Below are positions 28,309-36,948 of a stretch of DNA of 64,000 nt, one piece after another. Positions within the stretch are counted from its first letter, which is position 1; the number at the start of each line of letters is the position of its first letter. Position numbers and translations under genes: made by a program. The notes beneath the pieces are model-generated. The model searched no databases. It saw only the letters and a program-made list of their open reading frames with translations, and was not told the origin of the DNA. Origin of the DNA: Bradyrhizobiaceae bacterium (GTDB taxonomy: Bacteria > Pseudomonadota > Alphaproteobacteria > Rhizobiales > Xanthobacteraceae); NCBI GenBank assembly GCA_947479905.1, contig CANKBJ010000001.1, positions 62,001-126,000 of the forward strand, read 5' to 3'.

Positions 28309-29130
28309 CTATTGTGTCGCAGGCGGCGCCGGCAGGGGTTTCGGATCGGCATCGAGACGCGCCGCCCAGCTTTCCATGTTGGGCCGCGCCGGTGGATAGA
28401 TCGCGAGAACGAGAGGGTCGTGTCCCGGTACGACATGGTGTTTCGATGAGGCGAGGGCCTCCACTTTGTCGTATCCGTCCAGAACGTCGCCAATATTGTA
28501 TGTGATCGGAAATACGCTGCGTTGCCGGAGATGGGCATAAAAATGCGCGGCGTCGGAGGCGAGAACGATCCAGCCGCGGCGCGTCTTTACCCGAACCGAC
28601 TGCAGCCCCTTTGAATGGCCGCCGATGAGGTGTACCGAGAGGCCGGGCGCCAGTTCCTTTGCGCCGTTGTGGAACGCCACCCGGTCCTCAAAGACGCGGT
28701 TCACCATTGCGGTGACGTCGCCTACCTCGAATGGCATGCGCAGCATGGCGTGGCACATGCAGCGGCCGGTCGCATAACTCATCTCGCAGTCTTGCAAGTG
28801 ATAGCGGGCATTCGGAAAGAGGCCGTCATTGCCAGCATGGTCGTAATGCAGGTGCGAAATGATGACGTCTTTGACCGAGGCCGGATCGATGCCGAGCTCA
28901 CGCAGGCCTTCGCCGACCGGCTTGGTGATGTTGCGGTCGCGCTTCTGAGCCGCCTTCTGGTCGAAGCCGGTATCGAGTACGAAAGTGCGGGTGGCGCCGA
29001 CAATCGCCCATACGTAATAGTCCAGCGGCATCGGAAAATCGTGCGGGTCGCCGCCGATGAAATTGGCCGGCGTGTTCCGCTCATGGCGTCCGTATTTGAT
29101 CGCGTAGACTTCGTAGACGTCGTCGCTCAT
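28309..29130 (-). CDS. Metallo-beta-lactamase-fold hydrolase, AHL-lactonase-like, copy 1
   Basis: The 273-residue zinc hydrolase has the dinuclear metal motif 'HLHYDHAGND', later His in 'GGHSKGLQSV', Asp in 'LASDAAHFY' and His in 'VPGHDPLV', all as in N-acyl-homoserine lactonases. The N-terminus 'NFIGGDPHDFPMPLDYYVWA' also fits that subfamily. Whether it cleaves signal lactones or a catabolic lactone or ester is unknown; its catabolic neighbours favour the latter. GAGGGAAG precedes the ATG. It is divergent from a paralogue at 29427. Confidence 0.87.
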   Translation of the reverse strand: MSDDVYEVYAIKYGRHERNTPANFIGGDPHDFPMPLDYYVWAIVGATRTFVLDTGFDQKAAQKRDRNITKPVGEGLRELGIDPASVKDVIISHLHYDHAGNDGLFPNARYHLQDCEMSYATGRCMCHAMLRMPFEVGDVTAMVNRVFEDRVAFHNGAKELAPGLSVHLIGGHSKGLQSVRVKTRRGWIVLASDAAHFYAHLRQRSVFPITYNIGDVLDGYDKVEALASSKHHVVPGHDPLVLAIYPPARPNMESWAARLDADPKPLPAPPATQ

Positions 29131-29258
29131 CGGGTCGCTTCCCTCGGTGTTTCCGCTGTCACCGGGTCGAGCGCGCCGATGAGCAAGGCCGGAATGCCGG
29201 CTAAACGCTCCGAATCCCCATCCGGCCCGGCGCGCGGCGGCTCCGCCGGTCCAGTTTT

Positions 29259-29326
29259 TTTATGTTATCATATGATTGTACCGCGCGACCGTAGACGAAA
29301 GCGATATATAATAATTGTATATCAGA
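29259..29326. promoter_or_regulatory. AT-rich control region with two palindromes between the divergent lactonase-like genes
   Basis: A sharply AT-rich island in GC-rich DNA. It contains the perfect 10-bp palindrome ATCATATGAT (29267-29276) and GATATA/TATATC arms 9 bases apart (29303-29323). The 296-base gap separates two divergent paralogous genes, so promoters and a shared operator are expected here. The cognate regulator is not identified. Confidence 0.45.
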
Positions 29327-29426
29327 ATTTCAGTTAGGCGATGTTTCTGGCTGTGCCCTCCGGCCCGCGAATAGTCTATGCGAGGCGTGAAATTGCGCGG
29401 GCGAGCCGCGCAAAGGATCGGCGTCT

Positions 29427-30227
29427 ATGTCCAGCCTGCCAGAGTATGAACTCTTTGCGCTGCGCTATGCGATGCGCGATGCGCGGCGGAGCGACCATTT
29501 CATTGGTGGCGATCCGCATGACGGCCCGATGCCGATGGACTATTTTCTTTGGGTCGCCGTTTCCGACGAGCGGACTTTCGTTATCGACACTGGTTTCACC
29601 GCCGAAGTGGCGGCTCGGCGCAAGCGCACCTTTCTCCGCTGCCCAATCGACGCGCTGAAACTTTTGGACGTCGACGCCGAAACGTTAGGCGACGTCATTC
29701 TTACGCACCTGCACTACGACCATGTCGGCAATTTTCACCGCTTCCCGAAAGCGCGTTTCCATCTGCAGGAGGCGGAGATCCACTACGCTACCGGCCATTA
29801 CATGGGTCACTCCCGGCTGGCGCATTCGTTCGAGGTCGATGACATATGCGGCATTGTACGGCTGAATTTCGCGCAACGTGTGCAATTTCATTTTGGCGAC
29901 ATCGAACTCGCGCCGGGCATTTCGCTGCATGCCGTCGGGGGCCATTCGGCGGGGCTGCAGTTCGTCCGTGTGCACACGAGGCGCGGCTTCGTGGTGTTGG
30001 CGTCCGACGTCAGCCATTTCTACGAAAATCTCGAAAGGCGCAGACCTTTTGTCACGTCGTTTCATGTGGGCGAAATGCTCGATGGCTTCGACGCCTTGCT
30101 GGCACAAGCGCCGACACCAGCGCACATCGTGCCGGGGCATGATCCGCTGGTGATGAAGCGTTATCCGGCGCCGAGTCGCGAACTTGAAGGAATTGCTATT
30201 CGGCTCGACGTGATGCCGAGCGAGTAG
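29427..30227 (+). CDS. Metallo-beta-lactamase-fold hydrolase, AHL-lactonase-like, copy 2
   Basis: This 266-residue paralogue of the divergent gene has the same motif set: 'FIGGDPHDGPMPMDYFLW', metal motif 'HLHYDHVGNF', 'GGHSAGLQFVRVHTRRG', 'LASDVSHFYENLE' and 'VPGHDPLVM'. The conserved body is strong, so the two probably arose by duplication and inversion or both came in together. Function is as for copy 1: a lactone or ester hydrolase of unknown substrate. AAAGGA lies 12 bases before the ATG. The next gene on the strand is a hydroxyacid dehydrogenase, 99 bases away. Confidence 0.87.
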   Translation: MSSLPEYELFALRYAMRDARRSDHFIGGDPHDGPMPMDYFLWVAVSDERTFVIDTGFTAEVAARRKRTFLRCPIDALKLLDVDAETLGDVILTHLHYDHVGNFHRFPKARFHLQEAEIHYATGHYMGHSRLAHSFEVDDICGIVRLNFAQRVQFHFGDIELAPGISLHAVGGHSAGLQFVRVHTRRGFVVLASDVSHFYENLERRRPFVTSFHVGEMLDGFDALLAQAPTPAHIVPGHDPLVMKRYPAPSRELEGIAIRLDVMPSE

Positions 30228-30326
30228 GCGTCAGGTTGACCGGCAGGGACTGCGTTAATATGGTTCGCGCGCGCGGGCGGACCGAAGCGAAAAACAGAAA
30301 TTGAACCTAAAAAGTGAGTCATAGAC

Positions 30327-31244
30327 ATGGCAGCGAAAACCGTAGGCTTGGTTGGTGTCGGGATGATGGGTTGGCCCATGGCAAACTGCATGGTCCAGAA
30401 GGGCATCGACTTGTTGCTGTATGACGTCGATGCCGCGCGCAGTGCCAAATGCGCGAGTGAGGTCGGCGGCAAGGCCGTTACTTCGTTGAAAGATATCGGT
30501 CAGCGCGCCGACGTGATCATCACCATGCTGCCGAATAGCGAGATCGTCTCAAGCGTTTTTTTCGGCGAGGGCGATCCGCTTGCCGAGGCTCTGCGGCCCG
30601 GTACATCTGTGATGGAGATGAGCTCGGGCTCGCCGGATGTGACGATCGACATCGCGGCCCGTCTCGCCGCCAAGGGCGTCACGATGATCGATGCGCCGGT
30701 GTCGGGTGGCGTTCCACGCGCGGTCGCCGGCACCCTGACGATCATGGCCGGCGGCGATGCCGCCGTCGTCAAGGATTGCACCCCCATTCTCGAAACAATG
30801 GGCTCGGTTACGCATGTGGGAATTCTCGGCGCTGGGCAGGCGATGAAGGCCTTGAACAATCTTGTTTCGGCCGGCGGCTTACTCATCGGTATCGAGGCGC
30901 TGTTGATCGGCCAGAAGTTCGGGCTGGATCCCGATCGGATGGTCGATATCCTCAACACGTCGTCGGGCATGAACAACAGCACCCAGAAGAAATTCAAGCA
31001 GTATGTCCTGTCGCGCAAGTTTGACGATGGCGGCTTCGCCCTGGGGCTGATGGCCAAGGACGTCGGCATCGCGCTCGATGTCGCCAGGGGCACCGGAACG
31101 GCGGCGCCATTTTCGGCGCTATGCAGCCATTTGTGGAACGCGGCGTCGGCGATGCTTGGTCCGAAGCAGGACCACACCGCCATCACTCTGATGTGCGAAA
31201 CCTTCGCCAAGGCGAAGCTGGGCGAGGCGCAGCCGAAAAAATAG
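30327..31244 (+). CDS. 3-hydroxyisobutyrate dehydrogenase family NAD(P)-dependent oxidoreductase
   Basis: The 305-residue beta-hydroxyacid dehydrogenase contains 'VGLVGVGMMGWPMANCMVQ' (nucleotide loop), 'IDAPVSGGVPRAVAGTLT', the catalytic Lys in 'GAGQAMKALNNLVSAGG' and 'GLMAKDVGIALDVARGTG'. It is paralogous to 22941. Following a lactonase-like hydrolase, it could oxidise the hydroxyacid released by ring opening; that is inference from order. It is probably co-transcribed with the two MmgE/PrpD genes downstream. Confidence 0.88.
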   Translation: MAAKTVGLVGVGMMGWPMANCMVQKGIDLLLYDVDAARSAKCASEVGGKAVTSLKDIGQRADVIITMLPNSEIVSSVFFGEGDPLAEALRPGTSVMEMSSGSPDVTIDIAARLAAKGVTMIDAPVSGGVPRAVAGTLTIMAGGDAAVVKDCTPILETMGSVTHVGILGAGQAMKALNNLVSAGGLLIGIEALLIGQKFGLDPDRMVDILNTSSGMNNSTQKKFKQYVLSRKFDDGGFALGLMAKDVGIALDVARGTGTAAPFSALCSHLWNAASAMLGPKQDHTAITLMCETFAKAKLGEAQPKK

Positions 31245-31342
31245 CCACCCTGTACGCGACGCATCGCGGCCGGCGACGCGGGACAGGCGGCGGCGCGTCG
31301 CGCCAGGACGTCCCAGACAAGCGATAAAGGATCACGAATAAA

Positions 31343-32719
31343 ATGAGCAGTCCGACGACTTTGGCCCTGCAATTGGCGGAGTTTGTGGTTCATACGCCGC
31401 CCACAGCCATTTCCGCGGTGGCGATGGAGCGCGCGAAGATGAGCCTGGCGAGCACTGTCGCCAGTGCTTCCATGGGCTACGGAATCGAGTCGGCCTCGAT
31501 CATCCGGCGGCTCGAGTTGAGCAATGCGGGAGCCGGCCTTGCATCGGTCTGGTTCGAAGATGTGAAGCTGCCGCTTGCCGCGGCGGTTCGGGTCAATGCG
31601 GTCGCCAGCGACGCCGCCGCCTCCGACGACAGCGACCTGCGCAGCATCGCCCATATAGGCACGATCGCATCGACAACGGCGGTGGCGCTGGGTGAGCATA
31701 CCGGCGCGACCGGCAATGAAATCCTGGCGGCGATGGTCCTAGGCTACGAAGTCGCGGGACGCATCGATGAAGCTCTTACGCCCGGACGCATGCAGCGCGG
31801 TTTCCATGGCTCGGTCTCCACCGTTTTCGCCGGCGCCGTCGCGACGGGGCGGTTGCTGAAACTTCCGGTCAAACAGATGGGCCATGCCATTGCGCTGGCC
31901 GCGACGTCGATCGGCGGCATGGCGGTTTCCGCGGATACCAGTTGCGCGCGCGAATATCACGCCGGTCTCTCGGCGGCGACCGGCGTGCAGGCCTCACTCG
32001 CGGCGCAGGCCGGATTTCAGGCGGAACTGACGGTGCTCGATCGGCCGCGCGGATTCCTCGCGGCGATGGGCGGTCAGGCTCTCGACGATATCACGCGCGA
32101 TCTCGGTTCATCCTGGGACATCGTCACCGACATGGCCATCAAGCTGATGCCGGGGGCTCACCCGTTCCACGCGACGGCAGAAGCCGCGGCCGATGCCGCG
32201 CGGTTAGGGAAGGTCGCTGTCGAGGACATCGAACAGGTCGTTATCTCGGCCGCCGTCCAATGGACCAATTTCAAGGGCGATCCGCACCCGCGCAACCTCG
32301 TCGATGCCGCCCATAGTCTGGTGTATTTTGTCGCTGCCGCCATTGCCGATGGCGGCTTCGACTGGAAGCACATGGACGTGCAAAAGATGGCCGATCCGGT
32401 CATCGCGAGGCTGCAGGACAAGGTCGTGTTCGATCCGTCGCCGCCGCCCTTGCCGGATCGGTTTCCGCATCGCCACGGCGGCTCGGTCACCATTCGCCTG
32501 AAGGACGGTCGCGAATTCCGCTCGACATGCACGGCCCCGCGCGGGTCCGGCCCACGCGGGGTCGAATGGGTCGACGTCGAGCGCAAGTATCGCGATCTGT
32601 CGCCGCTTGCCGGACTCACACAGAGCCAGGTTGAGGCGAGCCTCGCGGCAATCCGCCGTCTGGACGATGGCACGAGTATCGACGAGCTTATCAAGCTGCT
32701 TCGACCGATCGGCCGATAG
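31343..32719 (+). CDS. MmgE/PrpD family protein, first of a tandem pair
   Basis: The 458-residue protein has the typical start of the family (helical domain 'LALQLAEFVVHTPP') and 'LAAMVLGYEVAGRIDEALTP', 'GFHGSVSTVFAGAVATGRLL', 'GVQASLAAQAGFQA' and 'KLMPGAHPFHATAEAAADA'. Known members are 2-methylcitrate dehydratase (PrpD), cis-aconitate decarboxylase and iminodisuccinate epimerase. Members in catabolic islands are usually of unknown function. AAAGGAT precedes the ATG by 11 bases. Confidence 0.86.
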   Translation: MSSPTTLALQLAEFVVHTPPTAISAVAMERAKMSLASTVASASMGYGIESASIIRRLELSNAGAGLASVWFEDVKLPLAAAVRVNAVASDAAASDDSDLRSIAHIGTIASTTAVALGEHTGATGNEILAAMVLGYEVAGRIDEALTPGRMQRGFHGSVSTVFAGAVATGRLLKLPVKQMGHAIALAATSIGGMAVSADTSCAREYHAGLSAATGVQASLAAQAGFQAELTVLDRPRGFLAAMGGQALDDITRDLGSSWDIVTDMAIKLMPGAHPFHATAEAAADAARLGKVAVEDIEQVVISAAVQWTNFKGDPHPRNLVDAAHSLVYFVAAAIADGGFDWKHMDVQKMADPVIARLQDKVVFDPSPPPLPDRFPHRHGGSVTIRLKDGREFRSTCTAPRGSGPRGVEWVDVERKYRDLSPLAGLTQSQVEASLAAIRRLDDGTSIDELIKLLRPIGR

Positions 32720-32888
32720 CCTGGCGCCGATCGAAAATATACGACGTTTGATTTTCACTTCGCGTCTCATAGGCGCCTCCGCTTTCGACAACGCCAAAAT
32801 CATGGCTGCGTTGGCAGAGAAGGTCATTTCGACCGGTGTTCTCTTGCTCCGGCGGGCAAGTGATCAACCAAATAAAAAGGGAATAGCC

Positions 32889-34235
32889 ATGCAGCACGAA
32901 CCCGGCGTCACGCAGAAACTGGCCCAATTCGTGGCTGCAACCCATTGGGATGACATTCCGGCGCCGGTTGGCCACCAGGCCAAGCGCTCCCTCATGAACT
33001 TCTTCGCGGTCGCGCTCGCTGGCTGTCGCACCGCGCCCGTCGAAATCGCGCTGACTTCGCTTGCCGAATTTTCCGGGGGAAGGCAAGCAACTGTGGTTGG
33101 CAGGCCCGAGCGCATCGACGCGCTGAGTGCGGCGTTTCTCAATGCCGCCGGCGCCAACGTCTACGATTTTTGCGACACCCATGTGCGTACGGTTATCCAT
33201 CCGACCGCGCCGGTAGCGCCCGCGCTGCTGGCACTGGCCGAATTGTGTCCCGTGAGCGGGACAGACCTGCTGCTTGCTTTTATTCTCGGCAACGAGGTGC
33301 AGGCGCGCATCGGGCTCGCGATATCGCCCAACCACTACAACAAAGGCTGGCATATCACGTCTACCTGCGGCGTGTTTGGCGCGGCCGCGGGCAGCGGCAA
33401 GCTGCTCGCGCTGGATGAGAAGAAAATGATTTGGGCGTTTGGCACAGCGGCCACGCAATCGTCGGGCCTCTGCGAATGTCTCGGCACGCCGGCAAAAAGC
33501 GTCAGCGTCGGCAATGCCGCGCGCAACGGGCTGTGGTCGGCGCTGCTGGCGGACAGAGGCTTCGAGGGGCCTCCCGAGCCGATCGCCGGTGTGCAGGGCT
33601 TCTACAATGCCGTTGACGGCGCGCCGAACCTGTCGCCGGTTACAGATGGCCTGGGCGCGACATGGGAACTGATGCAGACGTCGTACAAGCCTTATCCGTG
33701 CGGTTTTGTGATCCACCCTGTGCTCGATTGCGTGCTGGATTGGCGGCGCGACAATCCGGCGGCTGTCGTGACGCGAGTGGTCGCCCGCGGCAACCCGCTG
33801 TTGGCAGCACGCACCGACCGACCGAACATTTCCAACGGGCGTGAATCGCAGGTGAGCGTGCAACACGCGGTTGCCGCAGCGCTGGTCACCGGCAAGGCCG
33901 GGCTCGATCAGTTCACCGACGCCTGCGCCTGCGATCCCAACGTTGTTGACCTGCGAGGCAAGATCGAGGTGCAGCGCGATCCGTCGCTCTCGACGATCGC
34001 TGCGGAGGTCGAGATCACCACCGTGGACGGCAAGACGCACCGGCTGTCGCAGAAAGCGGCGCGCGGTAGCGACGCCAACCCGATGAGCGACCGGGACCTC
34101 GAGGGTAAATTACGAACGGCCGCCGCCGGTTGGAATCCGCGGCACGACATAGCTCCGTTGATCGACGCTATCTGGGCGCTTGATAAGAGCCACGATGTCG
34201 CAAAGCTCGCGGCGCTCAGCGTGCCGGAAAATTGA
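32889..34235 (+). CDS. MmgE/PrpD family protein, second of a tandem pair
   Basis: The 448-residue relative of the preceding gene has 'HQAKRSLMNFFAVALAGC', 'DFCDTHVRTVIHPTAPVAPA', 'HITSTCGVFGAAAGSGKLL', 'TQSSGLCECLGTPAKSVS' and 'KPYPCGFVIHPVLDCVLDW'. The Asp-Thr-His stretch and the 'KPYPCG' motif match the active-site face of the family. ATG 32889 with AAAGGGA upstream is preferred over an in-frame start at 32607 that lies inside the previous gene. Tandem MmgE/PrpD genes may form a hetero-oligomer or act on successive intermediates. Confidence 0.86.
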   Translation: MQHEPGVTQKLAQFVAATHWDDIPAPVGHQAKRSLMNFFAVALAGCRTAPVEIALTSLAEFSGGRQATVVGRPERIDALSAAFLNAAGANVYDFCDTHVRTVIHPTAPVAPALLALAELCPVSGTDLLLAFILGNEVQARIGLAISPNHYNKGWHITSTCGVFGAAAGSGKLLALDEKKMIWAFGTAATQSSGLCECLGTPAKSVSVGNAARNGLWSALLADRGFEGPPEPIAGVQGFYNAVDGAPNLSPVTDGLGATWELMQTSYKPYPCGFVIHPVLDCVLDWRRDNPAAVVTRVVARGNPLLAARTDRPNISNGRESQVSVQHAVAAALVTGKAGLDQFTDACACDPNVVDLRGKIEVQRDPSLSTIAAEVEITTVDGKTHRLSQKAARGSDANPMSDRDLEGKLRTAAAGWNPRHDIAPLIDAIWALDKSHDVAKLAALSVPEN

Positions 34236-34393
34236 GTTGCCATCACGCACGGTGAGGCAATCGGCGTAGCGGGCCGCAGCTGACTCTTGGCAGCGCTGGG
34301 CCAGCACCAGCACATTCTCAAGCTGGGTTGCTTTCGGCTACGAGTGTCGAACGATGCGCGCGCCCCAGGGCCGTCGGCTTCCCGATTCGAACA

Positions 34394-34422
34394 GCCGAGG
34401 TTCGACTCCTCTCGGAACCGCC
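34394..34422 (+). other. tRNA 3'-end-like fragment between convergent genes
   Basis: The stretch includes TTCGACT, as in a T-loop, flanked by GAGG/CCTC, then CGGAACC as a possible acceptor strand and GCC, resembling the last third of a tRNA. No matching GGTTCCG acceptor or D-arm lies upstream, so it is not a functional tRNA. It could be a leftover attachment site, or simply a terminator stem (CCGAG/CTCGG) between convergent genes. Confidence 0.25.
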
Positions 34423-34424
34423 GG

Positions 34425-35423
34425 TCACCCGACCCGCGCCGCCACCTTCGGCATCACCTCGCGCATCATCCGTTCCATCGACTCATGCACCAGTGGCTGA
34501 GCCAGCATGCCGAAATTCTGCAGCGCCGAGACATGGCGTACGCCCATGCGATGCAGCGCCACCAGTTTGTTGACCACGGTCTCGACCGAGCCGAACAGAT
34601 GCACCTCGTTGCGTATGGCGTCGTCATAGGTCGATTTCTTGGCATAGAGCCTTGTATCGACGTAGAGGTTGAACGCGGCTTCCGCGTTGCGGCGCGCAGC
34701 CGCGTCGCTCTCGGCGACATGCGTATGTAAGGTCACCACGGCGTCGTCGTCCGACGGCGCAAAGCCGGCCTCGGCGCGACCACGCCGGTAGTCGCCGATC
34801 AGATCGCCGATCTCATTGAAATGATCGACCGAGGCATAGGGCACGCACATCAGGTTGTTGCCTTGCCTGCCAATGTGAAAGGCGGCCTCGCGCCGCAGCA
34901 CAGCGACGTAGATCGGTACTTCTCTTTGCAGCGGCCTGACATTGAGCGCCACCGCATCGACATTGCTGAAGCGGCCCTTGGCGCTGACGCGCTCGCCGGC
35001 GAGCAGGCGGCGCACGATCGCGAGGTTCTCGTCGAAGCGGTCGCGCTTTTCGGCCGGATCGATGGCGTAGCCGGCGAATTCGTGCGGCAGATAGCCGGAG
35101 CCGACGCCATAGACCAGTCGCCCGCCCGACAGCACGTCGACCATGGCGTAGTTCTCCGCCACCGTCAGCGGATTGTGAAAAGTGAGAATGGAAATCGCGG
35201 TGCCGAGCCGCAGCCGCTCGGTGCGTTGCGCCAAAGTTGCCAGCATCAGCGCCGGATTGGGCACCACGCCATATTCGTGGAAATGATGCTCGGCGACCCA
35301 GAACGTGTCATAGCCGATGCGGTCGGCGAGCTCGGCCTGCGCGATCACCTCGCTGTAGAGCTGCGCCACGCTGCGGGCGCCGGCGGGGTAATGATCCTGC
35401 ACTGAAAAGATCGATAGGCGCAT
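34425..35423 (-). CDS. LLM-class (luciferase-like) flavin-dependent oxidoreductase
   Basis: The 332-residue protein of the bacterial luciferase/F420-FMN superfamily starts 'MRLSIFSVQDHYPAG'. It has 'IGYDTFWVAEHHFHEYG', 'LRLGTAISILTFHNPLTVAE', 'DVLSGGRLVYGVGSGYLP' and 'GDLIGDYRRGRAEAG'. Such enzymes use reduced flavin and O2 to oxidise their substrate. ATG 35423 follows GGGAGTGAGC. It is the last gene of a minus-strand series running from paaN through livKHMGF and a hydrolase, so a role on an aromatic or related substrate is plausible. Confidence 0.88.
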   Translation of the reverse strand: MRLSIFSVQDHYPAGARSVAQLYSEVIAQAELADRIGYDTFWVAEHHFHEYGVVPNPALMLATLAQRTERLRLGTAISILTFHNPLTVAENYAMVDVLSGGRLVYGVGSGYLPHEFAGYAIDPAEKRDRFDENLAIVRRLLAGERVSAKGRFSNVDAVALNVRPLQREVPIYVAVLRREAAFHIGRQGNNLMCVPYASVDHFNEIGDLIGDYRRGRAEAGFAPSDDDAVVTLHTHVAESDAAARRNAEAAFNLYVDTRLYAKKSTYDDAIRNEVHLFGSVETVVNKLVALHRMGVRHVSALQNFGMLAQPLVHESMERMMREVMPKVAARVG

Positions 35424-35467
35424 GGTGCGCTCACTCCCGTTACTTCTTGCCTGATATTTCTTGCCTG

Positions 35468-36244
35468 CTATTTCCTGCAGGCGATGAAATCCCACACCAA
35501 CTCCGGCGTCTCCCAGTGCGCGTTGTGCGCGGCGCCAGCGAATGTCCGCGCCGCCGGATCGATGGCGCGCATCTGGTCGAGCGACACCATCGGGTCGTTT
35601 TCGCCAGCGGCGAGCCGAAGCGGCGACGCCGTGAGGCGTAACAGTTTGTCGAGAGCGGGGCCGACCGCGCCGTAGCAGCGTGGGTCCATGGCGACCCGCC
35701 AGTCTCCCTCGCTGCCGGTAATGCCCGAGGCTGCCGCGTCCGACGCGGGATCGACCAGTCCGAATAGGCCGGACGATTTCAGGAACCGATCGACGGCCTC
35801 CGCGCGCGTCGCAAAAATGCGGGTAGGGCGCTGCGCCAGTTCGTGCGCCTTGGCTTCCTCCTCCGCAGTCCACACGATCTTGACGCCGAAAGCGGCGATG
35901 TCTTTCACCCGCGGCCCGAACCAGCCAGTGCCGGTCATCGCGGCGACCACGCCACCGAAGGAATGGCCGGCCAGCGTGACGTTGCCGCCCGGCTCGTCGC
36001 GAATGAGCTCGGCGATATCCGCGGCGTGCATCGCGTAGCCGTACGGGCCCTCGCACAGCGAGCGGCCGTGGCCGCGCAGGTCCGGCGCTATCCAGCGTCC
36101 CGGCCAGTGCTTATCGGCCATCCCGATCATGCGCTGCCACACCAAGCGATTGGCGCCGAGCCCGTGCAGCAGCACGACCAAAGGCTCGCCTTTGCCGCCG
36201 TGCGACACGCTCAATCCACGCGATGACTTGAATTCGTCAGCCAT
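35468..36244 (-). CDS. Alpha/beta-hydrolase
   Basis: The 258-residue hydrolase has the oxyanion motif 'VVLLHGLGANRLVW', then 'DLRGHGRS', the nucleophile elbow 'LAGHSFGGVV' (Ser), a likely acid in 'GENDPMVSLDQ' and a C-terminal catalytic His in 'GAAHNAHWETPE'. The substrate is unknown; cleavage of an ester or a C-C bond in an aromatic ring-cleavage product would fit the neighbours. ATG 36244 is chosen; a GTG at 36250 would overlap the stop of livF. It lies directly between livF and the flavin oxidoreductase. Confidence 0.88.
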   Translation of the reverse strand: MADEFKSSRGLSVSHGGKGEPLVVLLHGLGANRLVWQRMIGMADKHWPGRWIAPDLRGHGRSLCEGPYGYAMHAADIAELIRDEPGGNVTLAGHSFGGVVAAMTGTGWFGPRVKDIAAFGVKIVWTAEEEAKAHELAQRPTRIFATRAEAVDRFLKSSGLFGLVDPASDAAASGITGSEGDWRVAMDPRCYGAVGPALDKLLRLTASPLRLAAGENDPMVSLDQMRAIDPAARTFAGAAHNAHWETPELVWDFIACRK

Positions 36245-36246
36245 CG

Positions 36247-36948
36247 TCACAGCCCCAGATAGGCTTCGCGCACGCGTGGATCGTCCGCCAAAGTCGCACT
36301 CGGGCCGTGAAGCACAATGCGGCCGGTTTCGATGACATAGGCGCGGTCGGCGATGGCGAGCGCCGCGTTGACGTTCTGCTCGACCAGCAGAATGGTGACG
36401 CCGGCCTTGCGCAGTGCAACCACGGTGTCGAGGATCTGATCGACCAGCACCGGCGCCAGCCCCATCGATGGCTCGTCGAGCAGCAGCAGGCGCGGGCCGC
36501 TCATCAGCGCGCGGCCGATCGCCAGCATCTGCTGCTGGCCGCCCGACAGATTACCGGCGGCGATGCCGCGCTTCTCCGCCAGCGCCGGAAACAGCGCATA
36601 GACGCGATCGAGCTCGCGCGGTACGTCGGCCGCGGCCCGACGGAAACCGCCGAGCAGCAGGTTGTCATCGACCGACAAAGGCGCAAAGACCTGGCGCGCT
36701 TCCGGTACCTGGGCGATGCCGCGCACGACGCGCATATGCGCCGGCAGGCGGTCGATCTCCTCTTCGTCAAAGACGACGCGGCCGCCGATCATCGGCAGGA
36801 TGCCGGAGATGACGCGCATCAACGTCGTCTTGCCGGCACCGTTGCTGCCGATCAGCGAGACGATCTCGCCGACGCCGACTTCAAGCGAGACGCCGTGCAG
36901 CACCTCGATCCGGCCGTAACGGCAAACGACATTCTCGACCTTAAGCAC
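36247..36948 (-). CDS. livF: Branched-chain-type ABC transporter ATP-binding protein LivF
   Basis: The 233-residue ATPase has Walker A 'LIGSNGAGKTTLMRVI', Q-loop 'IAQVPEARQVFAPLSV' (the LivF 'P-E-R-F' pattern), signature 'LSGGQQQMLAIGRALM', Walker B 'LLLLDEPSMGLAP' and H-loop 'LVEQNVNAALAIA'. With LivG it drives import through LivHM. It overlaps livG by 8 bases. In this position, next to paa genes, the complex more likely imports an aromatic or other carboxylate than branched-chain amino acids. Confidence 0.92.
   Translation of the reverse strand: MLKVENVVCRYGRIEVLHGVSLEVGVGEIVSLIGSNGAGKTTLMRVISGILPMIGGRVVFDEEEIDRLPAHMRVVRGIAQVPEARQVFAPLSVDDNLLLGGFRRAAADVPRELDRVYALFPALAEKRGIAAGNLSGGQQQMLAIGRALMSGPRLLLLDEPSMGLAPVLVDQILDTVVALRKAGVTILLVEQNVNAALAIADRAYVIETGRIVLHGPSATLADDPRVREAYLGL

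Noticed and set aside
29267..29323. A lux-box for quorum-sensing control of the lactonase-like genes
   Set aside because: The palindromes are too short or too AT-rich to match the 20-bp lux-box pattern and no luxR/luxI gene is present.
34321..34424. A complete tRNA gene
   Set aside because: No acceptor partner GGTTCCG, no D-arm and no plausible anticodon stem upstream of the T-arm-like sequence.
34287..34730. A 147-residue plus-strand frame
   Set aside because: It is the antisense shadow of the LLM oxidoreductase gene, whose codon pattern and motifs are clear.
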